A stretch of DNA of 64,000 nt from Variovorax ginsengisoli (GTDB lineage Bacteria; Pseudomonadota; Gammaproteobacteria; Burkholderiales; Burkholderiaceae_C): positions 186,001 to 250,000 of the forward strand of contig NZ_JAUJZH010000006.1 in NCBI RefSeq assembly GCF_030486595.1, in the 5' to 3' direction. Shown one piece after another: positions 19,714 to 27,762 of this stretch. The notes under the pieces were generated by a model that had not been told where the DNA came from, searched no databases, and saw only the letters and a list, made by a program, of their open reading frames with translations. The first letter of the stretch is position 1; each line of letters opens with the position of its first letter. The position numbers and the translations under genes are program-made.

Positions 19714-20409
19714 TCAGGTCTTGGCCGCTGGGGCCCGTGGATAGATTTCGCCGGCGCGCAGGAGCTCCAGCACGGTGTCGCGCTTGCGGTTCAGGTGCTC
19801 GACCAGCACTTGCCGCATCGCGGCAGGGTCGCGGGCGCCCAGGGCTTCGATCATTCGCTCGTGCTCGGCCACCGCGCCGGCCCACTTGGCTTCGTTCTGG
19901 TTGGTGCGAAAGCGCAGCGACTGCACGCGCGCATTGACCGCACGGTAGGTGCTGGTCAGTACCGGGTTCTTGGCCGCGTCGTTGATCGCCGCGTGGATGC
20001 GGGCGTTGATCCGGTAGTAGCCGGACAGGTCGCGCCGCGCGAAGCAGGCCATCATCTCGTAGTGCAGCGCGCGCACTTCGGCCAGTTCGCTGTCGGTGAT
20101 GCGCTGCGCCGCCAGTTCGCCGGACATGACTTCGAGCATCGACAGCAGCTCGAAGGTGTTGACCACGTCGGCCTCGGTCAGCTTGACGGCCACCGCGCCG
20201 CGATTGGGCAGCAGGTCGACCAGCCCCTCTGCCGCGAGCAGCTTGATGGCTTCGCGCAGCGGCGTGCGCGAGACCCGCAACTGCTCGCACAACTCGCGCT
20301 CGTTGAGCTTGGCGCCGGGTGCGATCTGCCCTTCGATCAGCATGGTTCGCAAGCGCGACGCGACCTGGTCATGCAGCGCGAGGCGCGAGATTTCTATCAC
20401 TTCAGCCAT
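19714..20409 (-). CDS. GntR family regulator, FCD subfamily
   Basis: A 231-residue regulator. Residues about 10-75 form the winged helix: LHDQVASRLRTMLIEGQIAP, LNERELCEQLRVSRTPLREA and the wing LVDLLPNRGAVAV. The rest is the all-helical FCD effector domain, with the metal-type His pattern around HYEMMACFAR and NARIHAAINDAA. It starts at ATG 20409; an earlier ATG eight codons upstream is also open. It precedes the FAD dehydrogenase gene in one operon and diverges from the aminotransferase. Two operator-like palindromes lie in the intergenic region. Confidence 0.9.
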   Translation of the reverse strand: MAEVIEISRLALHDQVASRLRTMLIEGQIAPGAKLNERELCEQLRVSRTPLREAIKLLAAEGLVDLLPNRGAVAVKLTEADVVNTFELLSMLEVMSGELAAQRITDSELAEVRALHYEMMACFARRDLSGYYRINARIHAAINDAAKNPVLTSTYRAVNARVQSLRFRTNQNEAKWAGAVAEHERMIEALGARDPAAMRQVLVEHLNRKRDTVLELLRAGEIYPRAPAAKT

Positions 20410-20432
20410 GGCTTCATTTCCCTTGAGATGCA

Positions 20433-20445
20433 TTTTGAATGCAAA
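20433..20445. promoter_or_regulatory. Operator-like repeat, copy 1 (GntR region)
   Basis: TTTTGAATGCAAA lies between the GntR gene and the divergent aminotransferase gene, close to the regulator start. It is an imperfect palindrome (TTTTG-N4-CAAA). An almost identical copy lies 66 bases away. Such a pair in a GntR-flanked divergent region is the expected form of the regulator's own operator. Confidence 0.6.
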
Positions 20446-20498
20446 TTTACGATGTATCAATCATTGTGCGTAGGGGATAACGATCATGATTTTTTGTG

Positions 20499-20512
20499 TT
20501 TTGAATGCAAAA
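20499..20512. promoter_or_regulatory. Operator-like repeat, copy 2 (GntR region)
   Basis: TTTTGAATGCAAAA is a palindrome with arms TTTTG and CAAAA around AATG. It sits 23 bases before the ATG of the aminotransferase, where a bound repressor would block transcription or initiation. It is the second copy of the motif at 20433. The surrounding stretch is unusually AT-rich for this genome. Confidence 0.62.
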
Positions 20513-20534
20513 CTGAAAAGGAAAGGACGGCCCC

Positions 20535-21776
20535 ATGCTTCAACTCGACTCCCATCCCACCGGCAGGCACTTCCTGCAGATCCCCGGTCCGAGCCCGGTG
20601 CCCGACCGCATCCTGCGCGCGCTGAGCCTGCCCACCATCGACCATCGCGGGCCCGAGTTCGGCGCGCTCGGCCGCAAGGTGCTGGCCGGCATCCGGCAGG
20701 TTTTCAAGACGCAGCATCCGGTGGTCATCTATCCGGCCTCGGGCACCGGGGCGTGGGAGGCCGCGCTGTCGAACACGCTGAGCCCCGGCGACCACGTGCT
20801 GATGTTCGAGACCGGCCACTTCGCCTCGCTCTGGCAGAAGATGGCCGCCCGCCTGGGCATCTCGACCGAATTCCTCGTCTATGGCGGCACCGACGCCGAC
20901 TTGCCGCAGGCACCGGGCTGGCGCCACGGCGTGCAGGCCGACCTGATCGAAGCCCGCCTGCGCAAGGACACCGGGAAAAAGATCAAGGCCGTGTGCGTGG
21001 TGCACAACGAGACCTCGACCGGCGTGACCTCCGACATCGCCTCGGTGCGCCGCGCCATCGATGCGGCGGGCCACCCCGCCCTGCTGATGGTCGACAGCAT
21101 CTCCGGCCTGGCGAGCGCCGACTTCCGCCATGACGAATGGGGCGTCGACGTGACCATCAGCGGCTCGCAGAAGGGGCTGATGCTGCCGCCGGGCATCAGC
21201 TTCAACGCCATTTCGCCGCGGGCGCTCGATGCGATGAAGAGCGCGACCTTGCCGCGCTCGTTCTGGGCCTGGGACGAGATCGTCGAGATGAACAAGGACG
21301 GCTACTGGCCCTACACGCCCAACACCAACCTGCTCTACGGCCTGTCGGAGTCGTTGGACATGCTCCTCGGCGAAGGCCTGGACAACGTCTTCGCGCGCCA
21401 CCAGCGCTGGGGCGCGGGGGTGCGCGCCGCCGTGAACGCCTGGGGCCTGCCGATCCAGTGCGCCGACCCGGCCGTGTACTCGCCGGTGCTCACCGGCGTG
21501 ATCACGCCCGAGGGCATCGACGCCGATGCGGTGCGCCGTCTCATCCACCAGCGCTTCGACCTGTCGCTCGGCACCGGGCTGGGCAAGCTCAAGGGGCGCA
21601 TGTTCCGCATGGGCCACCTCGGCGACAGCAACGACCTGACGCTGGTCGCGATGGTCGCCGGCGTCGAGATGGGCCTGAAGCTCTCCGGCGTGAAGCTCGC
21701 CGGCAGCGGCGTGCAGGCGTCGATGGACTACTTCGCCGGCCACGCGGCGCCGGCCGCGCTGCAGAAAGCCGCCTGA
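20535..21776 (+). CDS. Serine-glyoxylate-type aminotransferase (class V)
   Basis: A 413-residue PLP-dependent enzyme of class V. The PLP lysine is Lys213 in ISGSQKGLMLPPG, and the family opening GPSPVPDRILRALS, the PASGTGAWEAALSN loop and the Asp in MVDSISGL are present. Family members transfer the amino group of serine or alanine to glyoxylate, yielding glycine. It is divergent from the FCD-GntR/D-2-hydroxyacid dehydrogenase operon and is followed 34 bases later by a Bug receptor, so it probably belongs to a regulated C2/C3 acid uptake and use unit. Serine versus alanine as donor cannot be decided here. Confidence 0.88.
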   Translation: MLQLDSHPTGRHFLQIPGPSPVPDRILRALSLPTIDHRGPEFGALGRKVLAGIRQVFKTQHPVVIYPASGTGAWEAALSNTLSPGDHVLMFETGHFASLWQKMAARLGISTEFLVYGGTDADLPQAPGWRHGVQADLIEARLRKDTGKKIKAVCVVHNETSTGVTSDIASVRRAIDAAGHPALLMVDSISGLASADFRHDEWGVDVTISGSQKGLMLPPGISFNAISPRALDAMKSATLPRSFWAWDEIVEMNKDGYWPYTPNTNLLYGLSESLDMLLGEGLDNVFARHQRWGAGVRAAVNAWGLPIQCADPAVYSPVLTGVITPEGIDADAVRRLIHQRFDLSLGTGLGKLKGRMFRMGHLGDSNDLTLVAMVAGVEMGLKLSGVKLAGSGVQASMDYFAGHAAPAALQKAA

Positions 21777-21810
21777 GCGCCGGCCGGTCATTCACAACAA
21801 CGGAGACATC

Positions 21811-22788
21811 ATGCAAAGACGTTCCTTCATCCAGGCCGTGGGCGCCACCGCGGCGGCCCTGGGCGTGCCCAGCGTGTTCGCGCAGGAATGGCCCACCGGC
21901 CCGGTGCGCATCGTGGTCGGCTTCCCGCCCGGCGGCGGCACCGACGCGCTGGCCCGCGTGGTGGCGCAGAAACTGTCCGTGATGTGGAATCAGACGGTCA
22001 TCGTCGAGAACAAGGGCGGTGTCGCGGGCGTGCTGGCCGCCGAGTACGTGTCGACGCAGCCGAGCGACGGCAGCACGCTGCTTATGGCGCACATCAACAG
22101 CCACGCGCTGGCGCCCAGCCTGCAGCCGAAGCTGCGCTACGACGTGCAGCGCGACTTCGTGCCGATCGTGCTGGTCGGCGTCACGCCCAACCTGCTGATC
22201 GCGAGCCCGACGCAGAAGGCCGTGACGGTGAAGGACATCGTCGCCCTGTGCGCCGCGGAGCCCGGCAAGGTGAGCTTCGGCTCGGCCGGCGCCGGGTCGG
22301 CGCAGCATCTGGCGCTGGAGATGTTCAAGCTCCAGGCCAAGGTCGATGCGCTGCACGTGCCCTACAAGGGCAGCGGGCCGCTGCTGGCCGACCTGATGGG
22401 CAGCCAGATCCAGTACAGCTTCGAGACCATGACCGCCGCGACCCCGCACGTGAAGAGCGGCAAGGTGATCGGCGTGGCGCAGACGCGGCTCAAGCGCGCC
22501 AAGGGCCATCCCGGCATCCCGACCATGCAGGAGCAGGGCTTCGAGGGCTTCGAAGCGACCACCTGGTACGGACTCGCCGGCCCGGGCAGGCTGCCGTCGG
22601 CCATCGCCGACAAGATCAACCGCGACGTCAACACCGTGCTGGCGATGCCCGACGTGCAGGAACGCCTCGACACCTACGGCGCCGAGGACGGCGGCGGCTC
22701 GCGCGACAAGTTCGCGAAGTTCATCTCGAGCGAGATCGACAAGTGGGCGCGCGTGGTGCGCGACGGCAAGGTCAAGGTCGACGCCTGA
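21811..22788 (+). CDS. Bug/TctC family periplasmic solute receptor (first)
   Basis: A 325-residue receptor with a Tat-like signal peptide, MQRRSFIQAVGATAAALG, cleaved near VFA-QE. The mature part has the Bug fold signatures IVVGFPPGGGTDALARVV, VIVENKGGVAG and TWYGLAGPG. Bug proteins deliver carboxylates, often to tripartite tricarboxylate transporters; no tctAB genes follow here, which is usual for Burkholderiales orphans. It lies 34 bases after the aminotransferase stop, so it is co-transcribed with it and probably binds an acid linked to that metabolism. A hairpin follows seven bases after the stop. Confidence 0.92.
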   Translation: MQRRSFIQAVGATAAALGVPSVFAQEWPTGPVRIVVGFPPGGGTDALARVVAQKLSVMWNQTVIVENKGGVAGVLAAEYVSTQPSDGSTLLMAHINSHALAPSLQPKLRYDVQRDFVPIVLVGVTPNLLIASPTQKAVTVKDIVALCAAEPGKVSFGSAGAGSAQHLALEMFKLQAKVDALHVPYKGSGPLLADLMGSQIQYSFETMTAATPHVKSGKVIGVAQTRLKRAKGHPGIPTMQEQGFEGFEATTWYGLAGPGRLPSAIADKINRDVNTVLAMPDVQERLDTYGAEDGGGSRDKFAKFISSEIDKWARVVRDGKVKVDA

Positions 22789-22794
22789 GGGACC

Positions 22795-22815
22795 GCCGGC
22801 GCCAGGCGCGCCGGC
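22795..22815 (+). terminator. GC-rich hairpin after the first Bug receptor
   Basis: Arms GCCGGCGC and GCGCCGGC with a five-base loop lie seven bases past the receptor stop. No T-run follows. It separates the receptor operon from modABC and is a plausible terminator. Confidence 0.5.
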
Positions 22816-22836
22816 TCACCTGACAGTGTTGCTATC

Positions 22837-22863
22837 ATCGCTATTCCTAAACTGAATAGCGAT
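22837..22863. promoter_or_regulatory. ModE-like molybdate operator
   Basis: A perfect 10-base inverted repeat: ATCGCTATTC, seven-base spacer CTAAACT, then GAATAGCGAT. It lies 15 bases before the modA start. The layout resembles known ModE boxes (ATCG-TAT arms, 6-7 base spacer), where molybdate-loaded ModE represses modABC. No modE gene is in the window, so the regulator would be encoded elsewhere. Confidence 0.8.
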
Positions 22864-22878
22864 CGAGAGGCACCGGCC

Positions 22879-23640
22879 ATGACGATTTTCCCGAGGCTTC
22901 GCAGCGCGGCCCTGGTCGCGACGCTGTTGCTGGGCAGTGCCGCCTGCAGCGCGCAGGAATTGATCGTCTCCGCGGCCGCCAGTCTGACGAACGCCTTCCA
23001 GGCGGCCGGCAAGGCCTTCGAGCAAACCCGGCCGGGCGCGAAAGTCACTTTCAACTTCGCGGCATCGGGGCCGTTGCTGGCCCAGATCCAGCAAGGCGCG
23101 CCGGTCGACGTGTTCGCGTCGGCCGACCAGGAGACCATGAACCGCGCAGCCGGCGCCAACCTGATCGCGCCGGCGACGCGGGTCGACTTCGCGGCCAACA
23201 TGCTGGTGCTGATCGTGCCTGCGGTCTCGACCCGTGCACCGAAGCAGCTGGGCGACCTGGCGAATCCGTCGATCCAGCGCATCTCGACCGGCACGCCGGC
23301 GACGGTCCCGGTCGGGCGCTACACCATGGAGGCGATCGACAAGGCCGGCCTCACGGCGCAGCTGCAATCGCGCTGGATCTATGGCGAGAGCGTGCGCCAG
23401 GTGCTCAACTACGTGGCACGCGGCGAGGTCGATGCCGGCTTCGTCTACCGCACCGACGCGCTGATCGAGCCCGAAAAGACCCGCATCGTGCTGACGATCC
23501 CGACCACCACGCCCGTGACCTATCCGATCGCGCAGATCGGCAGCAGCAAGAACGCAGTCCTGGCCGGCGAGTTCATCGCCTTCGTGCGCAGCGCGCCCGG
23601 CCAGGAGATCCTTCAGCGCTACGGCTTCTCGAAGCCCTGA
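22879..23640 (+). CDS. modA: Molybdate ABC transporter, periplasmic binding protein
   Basis: A 253-residue binding protein with a signal peptide (PRLRSAALVATLLLGSAACS) ending before AQELIVSAAASL. The ModA hallmarks are SAAASLTNAFQAAGKAF, FNFAASGPLLAQIQQGAPVD, the FASADQETM loop and, near the end, ARGEVDAGFVYRTDA. In the family the oxyanion is held by backbone and Ser residues in the first two blocks. It is first in modABC, 15 bases after a ModE-like box. A Cys at the end of the hydrophobic stretch could be a lipobox but is not ideal. Confidence 0.93.
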   Translation: MTIFPRLRSAALVATLLLGSAACSAQELIVSAAASLTNAFQAAGKAFEQTRPGAKVTFNFAASGPLLAQIQQGAPVDVFASADQETMNRAAGANLIAPATRVDFAANMLVLIVPAVSTRAPKQLGDLANPSIQRISTGTPATVPVGRYTMEAIDKAGLTAQLQSRWIYGESVRQVLNYVARGEVDAGFVYRTDALIEPEKTRIVLTIPTTTPVTYPIAQIGSSKNAVLAGEFIAFVRSAPGQEILQRYGFSKP

Positions 23641-23658
23641 CGCGGCGCCGGGCAGCAC

Positions 23659-24321
23659 ATGCACGCCTTGTTCGTCCCGCTCTGGCTGACGCTCAAGGTC
23701 GCACTGTTCGCAACTTTGATCGCCGCGGCCATCGGCATCGCGCTGGGATGGTGGCTGGCGCGCCGGCCCTTCCCCGGCCGCAGCTTCGTCGACTCGCTGC
23801 TGATGCTGCCGATGGTGCTGCCGCCGACCGTGATCGGCTACTACCTGATCGTGCTGATCGGACGCAACGGCATCCTCGGCCAGTACCTCGACCGCTGGTT
23901 CGGCATCAACCTGATCTTCACCTGGCAGGGCGCGGTGATCGCGGCCTCGGTGGTCTCGCTGCCGCTGGTCTACAAGGGGGCGCGGGCCGCCTTCGAGGAA
24001 GTCGACGGCCGCTTCGCCAATGCCGCGCGGACCCTCGGTGCCGGCGAGCTCGAGGTCTTCCTGCGAGTGTCGCTGCCGCTGGCCATCCGCGGCATCGCGG
24101 CCGGCGTGATGCTGGCCTTCGCCCGCGCCATGGGCGAGTTCGGCGCCACGCTGATGATCGCCGGCAACCTGCCCGGAAAGACGCAGACCCTGTCGATCGC
24201 CGTCTACGAGGCGGTCCAGGCGGGCAACGACAGCCAGGCCCTGTGGCTGACCCTGGTGATCTCGCTGGTCTGTATCGGGGTGCTGGTGGCCTCGGGCCGG
24301 CTGCTGCAGGCGAGGCATTGA
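23659..24321 (+). CDS. modB: Molybdate ABC transporter permease
   Basis: A 220-residue inner membrane permease with about five to six spans. It has the ABC permease EAA motif, EVDGRFANAARTLGAGELEV, followed by the FLRVSLPLAIRGIAAG loop that docks on ModC. The opening LFVPLWLTLKVALFATLIA and MGEFGATLMIAGN are characteristic of ModB. It starts 18 bases after modA and ends two bases before modC. Confidence 0.93.
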   Translation: MHALFVPLWLTLKVALFATLIAAAIGIALGWWLARRPFPGRSFVDSLLMLPMVLPPTVIGYYLIVLIGRNGILGQYLDRWFGINLIFTWQGAVIAASVVSLPLVYKGARAAFEEVDGRFANAARTLGAGELEVFLRVSLPLAIRGIAAGVMLAFARAMGEFGATLMIAGNLPGKTQTLSIAVYEAVQAGNDSQALWLTLVISLVCIGVLVASGRLLQARH

Positions 24322-24322
24322 A

Positions 24323-25012
24323 ATGGCCGCGCTCGAAGTCCAGTTGCAGCTCACCTTGCATTCGCCCGACCGCAGCTTCGAACTGGACGTCGATTTCACC
24401 GCCGCGTCGCAGCGCACCGCGTTGATCGGGCCGTCGGGCTCCGGCAAGTCGACCGTGCTGCAGGCCATCGCCGGCCTGCTGCCGCAGGCGCGCGGCCGGG
24501 TGCGGGTCGGCGGGCAGGCGCTGCTGGACACACCGCGGGGCATCGACCTGCCGGCACGCGAGCGCCGGGTGGGCGTGGTGTTCCAGGACTATGCGCTGTT
24601 CCCGCACATGACGGTGGAGCAGAACCTGCAGTTCGGCCTGCGCCGCCTCGGCCAACGTGCGGATGCCGGGCACGCACTGCGCGTCGACACCCTGATCCGG
24701 CAGTTCGATCTCGCGAGCCTGCGCGGCGCCCTGCCGCGCCACCTGTCCGGCGGCCAGCGGCAGCGCGTGGCGCTGGCCCGGGCGCTCGCCATCGAGCCCC
24801 GCCTGCTGCTGCTCGACGAACCGCTGTCGGCACTGGATTCGCCGCTGCGCAAGCGGCTTCGACACGAGCTGGCCGAGATGCTCGAACGCGTGCAGGTGCC
24901 GACGCTGCTGGTGACGCACGATCCGCAGGACGTGGAAGCGCTGGCGCAGGACGTGATCTGTATCGACGATGGTCGGATCGTCGATTGCGACCCCGTTCCA
25001 GGAGCCGTTTGA
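24323..25012 (+). CDS. modC: Molybdate ABC transporter ATPase, short form
   Basis: A 229-residue ATPase. Walker A GPSGSGKSTV, Q-loop VFQDYALFPHM, signature LSGGQRQRVALARALA, Walker B LLLLDEPLSALD and switch VTHD are all present. Most ModC proteins are about 350 residues, with a C-terminal TOBE/Mop domain that binds molybdate; here the protein stops after VICIDDGRIVDCDPVPG, so that domain is absent. The gene ends nine bases from the convergent SulP gene. The ATPase core looks functional. Confidence 0.93.
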   Translation: MAALEVQLQLTLHSPDRSFELDVDFTAASQRTALIGPSGSGKSTVLQAIAGLLPQARGRVRVGGQALLDTPRGIDLPARERRVGVVFQDYALFPHMTVEQNLQFGLRRLGQRADAGHALRVDTLIRQFDLASLRGALPRHLSGGQRQRVALARALAIEPRLLLLDEPLSALDSPLRKRLRHELAEMLERVQVPTLLVTHDPQDVEALAQDVICIDDGRIVDCDPVPGAV

Positions 25013-25020
25013 CATGCCGC

Positions 25021-26625
25021 TCAGTGCACCGCGTCGTCGACGCTCCAGTTCGCATAGACCGCCGCCGGAAGGTCCGGCGACCCCACCTGTGCGAGCAGGT
25101 CACGCACCCGGTCCTTGACGCGCGCCAGGACCAGTTCGGCCCGGCGCGCGCGGACGAAGGCGGCGAAGTCGCACAGGGCTTCGATCGTCGTGGCGTCCAA
25201 GTCGGGCGACTCCTCCAGGCTCAGCACGAAGCGTTGCAGGCCGGGCGTGGCGTCGATGCGGTTGCGGATGCTCGCGAACACCGCCTCGGCGTTGCCGAAG
25301 AAGAGCGGCACCTCGGGCCGCGCGATCAGGGTGGCGGGCGGCACCACCGCTTCGGGATGGCGCGCCGTGTCGACGTAGTCGTGGCTCTGGCCGAGACGGC
25401 CGAGCCAGCTGACCGTCGTGCGGGCGAAGCCCCGCAGCAGCAGCAGCAGGCTCACGCCGATGGCGGCCAGCAAGCCGTCGAGCACGCCGAGCAGCAGCAC
25501 CGCAACCACCGCCACGATCGAGATCAGCCGGTCGCGCCGCCACTTGAAATACGGTTGGAGCACGGTCGGGCTCAGGCTGTGGCTGACGGCGTGGATCACG
25601 ATCGCGGCCAGCAGCGGCTCGGGAATGTGCGCGATCCACGGCAGCAAGGTCAGCACCGCGAGCAGCACCACCAACCCGGCGATCGCGCCGGCCGCACGGC
25701 TCTGCGCCCCAGAGGACTCGTTGGCCGAAGTCGCCGAATAGCCAGCGCCCACCGGCATCCCCTGCAGCAAGCCGGCGCCGACGTTGGCGACGCCCAGCGC
25801 CAGCAGGTCGCGGTTGATCGACACGTTGTCGCCGTGCCGCAGCGCAAAGGTGCGGATCGAGCCATAGGACTCGGCATAGAGGATCAGCGCCACGGCGAAG
25901 GCCAGCTCGCCCAGGCGCAGCCAGTGCGCCCGGTCCAGCGTCGGCAGCGCCGGCTCGCCGAGCCCGATCACGATCGGCCCCACCGGCGACACGCCCCAGG
26001 CCTGGCACCAGCCGGCGCGGTCGAGCAGGATGCCCGCGACAATCACGAGCAGCGCCGCCGGCACGGCGCGCCAGCGCGCCAGCACCCGCATCAGCACCAG
26101 CGCCATGGCCGCCATCGCGGCGCCGGCCAGGTTCCACTGCCGCCAGCCCGCCGCCAGTTCCGCGACCAGCGGGAAGAAATCGCCATGCCCCGGATGGACC
26201 ACCAGCACCTTGGGCAACTGCTTGACGACGATCGTCAAGGCCAGGCCGAGGGCGAAGCCGCGCAGCACCGGCTTGGCGATCAGGCTCGAGACCGCCCCCA
26301 GCTGCGCCAGCGCCGCCGCCACGAAGAACAGGCCGGCCAGCAGCATGACGCCGACGCTCAGGGCGGCGCGGGTCGCGGGATCCGACGCGCCCATCGAGTT
26401 CGTGGCCGCCAGCAGCACGGTGGCCGAGGACGAGGTGGCCGACACGATCGCGAAGCGGCTGCTGCCGAGCAGCGCGTAGACGAACAGGCCCACCAGCAGC
26501 GCGATCACGCCCGCCTGCGGCGGCAGCCCGGCCAGGCCCGAGTAGGCCACGGCCTCGGGCAGCAGCAGGCCTGCGATCGAAGTGCCGGCCACCAGGTCGG
26601 CGAAGCGGGCGGGTGCCTTCATCAT
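25021..26625 (-). CDS. SulP family anion permease with STAS domain
   Basis: A 534-residue permease. About ten to twelve spans run from DLVAGTSIAGLLLPEAVAYS through GMPVGAGYSATSANESSG, followed by a cytoplasmic STAS domain (VLSLEESPDLDATTIEALCD). SulP proteins move sulfate, bicarbonate or other oxyanions. The ATG at 26625 overlaps the AraC regulator stop (ATGA), so regulator and permease are translated together. Much longer frames upstream run inside that regulator and are rejected. Its neighbours on either side are a molybdate transporter and a TauD-type operon, so an oxyanion theme is plausible, but the substrate is not fixed. Confidence 0.9.
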   Translation of the reverse strand: MMKAPARFADLVAGTSIAGLLLPEAVAYSGLAGLPPQAGVIALLVGLFVYALLGSSRFAIVSATSSSATVLLAATNSMGASDPATRAALSVGVMLLAGLFFVAAALAQLGAVSSLIAKPVLRGFALGLALTIVVKQLPKVLVVHPGHGDFFPLVAELAAGWRQWNLAGAAMAAMALVLMRVLARWRAVPAALLVIVAGILLDRAGWCQAWGVSPVGPIVIGLGEPALPTLDRAHWLRLGELAFAVALILYAESYGSIRTFALRHGDNVSINRDLLALGVANVGAGLLQGMPVGAGYSATSANESSGAQSRAAGAIAGLVVLLAVLTLLPWIAHIPEPLLAAIVIHAVSHSLSPTVLQPYFKWRRDRLISIVAVVAVLLLGVLDGLLAAIGVSLLLLLRGFARTTVSWLGRLGQSHDYVDTARHPEAVVPPATLIARPEVPLFFGNAEAVFASIRNRIDATPGLQRFVLSLEESPDLDATTIEALCDFAAFVRARRAELVLARVKDRVRDLLAQVGSPDLPAAVYANWSVDDAVH

Positions 26626-27620
26626 GGCCTGCGGTGCCTGTTGCGCCACGCCTGCGGCGCGCAGCCGAACTGGGCGCCGAACCAGCGCGAGAAGGCGCTG
26701 TGGCTGCCGTAGCCCAGCATGACGGCGATCTGACCCATGTCGTAGCGCGGGTTGGCCAGGTAGCGTTGCGCGAGCTCGCGGCGCACCTGGTCGAGCAGTG
26801 CCGTGAACGACAGCCCCTCGGCATCCAGCGTGCGTTGCAGGGTGCGCATGCTGCGGCCCAGCCCCTGCGCCACGCCGGCGCAGGTGGCGCGTCCCGAGGG
26901 CAGCAGCAGGTAGATGGCGCGCCGCACCTGCTGGGCGGTGCTGGCGTCGCGGGCGCCGAACTGGGTGTCCACCAGCGTCTGGGCGTAGCGCGCCAGCGCG
27001 GGGTCGGCCAGCAGGTTGGGCTCGTTCAAGTCGGCCGCCTTGCAGACGATGCCGTTGAACTCCGCATCGAACTCCACGCGGCAGGCGAACAAGCGCTTGT
27101 GCACGGCCAGGTCCCTCGGCGCCGAGTGGCCGAAACACACGCGTTGAGGCCGCCAGCGCTCGTGCAGCAAGGCCGCGCAGGTGCGGTAGAGCACGCCGAT
27201 CGCCAGGTCCACCGACTGCGGCATGGGCCCCGGGGCCACGATGTCTTCGCGCAGGATGACCAGGCTGCCCGCATCCTCCATCTGGATGGCGAGCGACTCG
27301 TTGAGCAGGTGCGAATAGGCGATCAGCGTGGCCAGCGCCTGGCGCAAGGTGGCCTGGTGCAGCAACAGGAGGCTCAGCACGCCGAAGTGCGACAACTGGC
27401 GCGACTCGGCCATGCGCAGGCCGAAGGTGTCGCACTGCGTGGCCGCGGCGGCGTCCTCCACCAGTTGCGCGGCCACCGCGGCCTCGATGAGCTGGTCCGG
27501 CTCGCGAATGAGCGCTCGCCGCAGGCCGGCACGGCGCAGGGCTCGGTCCGCGTCGCCGCCCAGGGCGTGCATGACCTCGGCAAAGCCGGTCAGGGCCGCT
27601 GCTCGCACCAAAGTCACCAT
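26622..27620 (-). CDS. AraC family regulator, AraC_ligand_bd/ToxT-like N-terminus
   Basis: A 332-residue regulator beginning MVTLVRAAALTGFAEVMHAL. It has an N-terminal AraC-binding-type sensor domain (the family often called Arabinose_bd) and a C-terminal double helix-turn-helix: TCAGVAQGLGRSMRTLQRTL and the second, MGQIAVMLGYGSHSAFSRWF. The ATG at 27620 follows AGGAGGGGCCGC, a strong site, so the longer open frame is rejected. It diverges from the TauD operon across a 142-base region holding two direct repeats of the type such regulators bind. Confidence 0.9.
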   Translation of the reverse strand: MVTLVRAAALTGFAEVMHALGGDADRALRRAGLRRALIREPDQLIEAAVAAQLVEDAAAATQCDTFGLRMAESRQLSHFGVLSLLLLHQATLRQALATLIAYSHLLNESLAIQMEDAGSLVILREDIVAPGPMPQSVDLAIGVLYRTCAALLHERWRPQRVCFGHSAPRDLAVHKRLFACRVEFDAEFNGIVCKAADLNEPNLLADPALARYAQTLVDTQFGARDASTAQQVRRAIYLLLPSGRATCAGVAQGLGRSMRTLQRTLDAEGLSFTALLDQVRRELAQRYLANPRYDMGQIAVMLGYGSHSAFSRWFGAQFGCAPQAWRNRHRRP

Positions 27621-27648
27621 CTGCGGCCCCTCCTGGGGAAACCCGTAC

Positions 27649-27678
27649 TGGCACGAAGAGTACAGCCGGTGGCACGAA
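27649..27678. promoter_or_regulatory. AraC-type direct-repeat operator
   Basis: The nine bases TGGCACGAA occur at 27649-27657 and again at 27670-27678, exactly 21 bases apart, two helical turns on the same face. AraC-family proteins typically bind two direct half-sites with this spacing. It lies between the regulator and the dioxygenase operon, upstream of the TauD ATG by about 85 bases. Confidence 0.7.
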
Positions 27679-27762
27679 ATGCAAAGCGTGGAAGCCCACT
27701 CGTTCCTACAGTTGCGCCACTGGACGACAGATCCAATCCCGATCTTCCCGATGGAGACAACG

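Noticed and set aside
17580..19937. A 785-codon forward frame opposite the FAD-linked dehydrogenase
   Set aside because: The amino acid text is rich in Arg, Ala, His and Asp with no domain or motif. Open antisense frames are common in GC-rich codon-biased genes, and the opposite strand is clearly the YdiJ-type enzyme.
26626..27699. Extended N-terminus of the SulP permease
   Set aside because: It overlaps the AraC gene in another frame and has no recognisable fold; the SulP family begins at the 26625 ATG.
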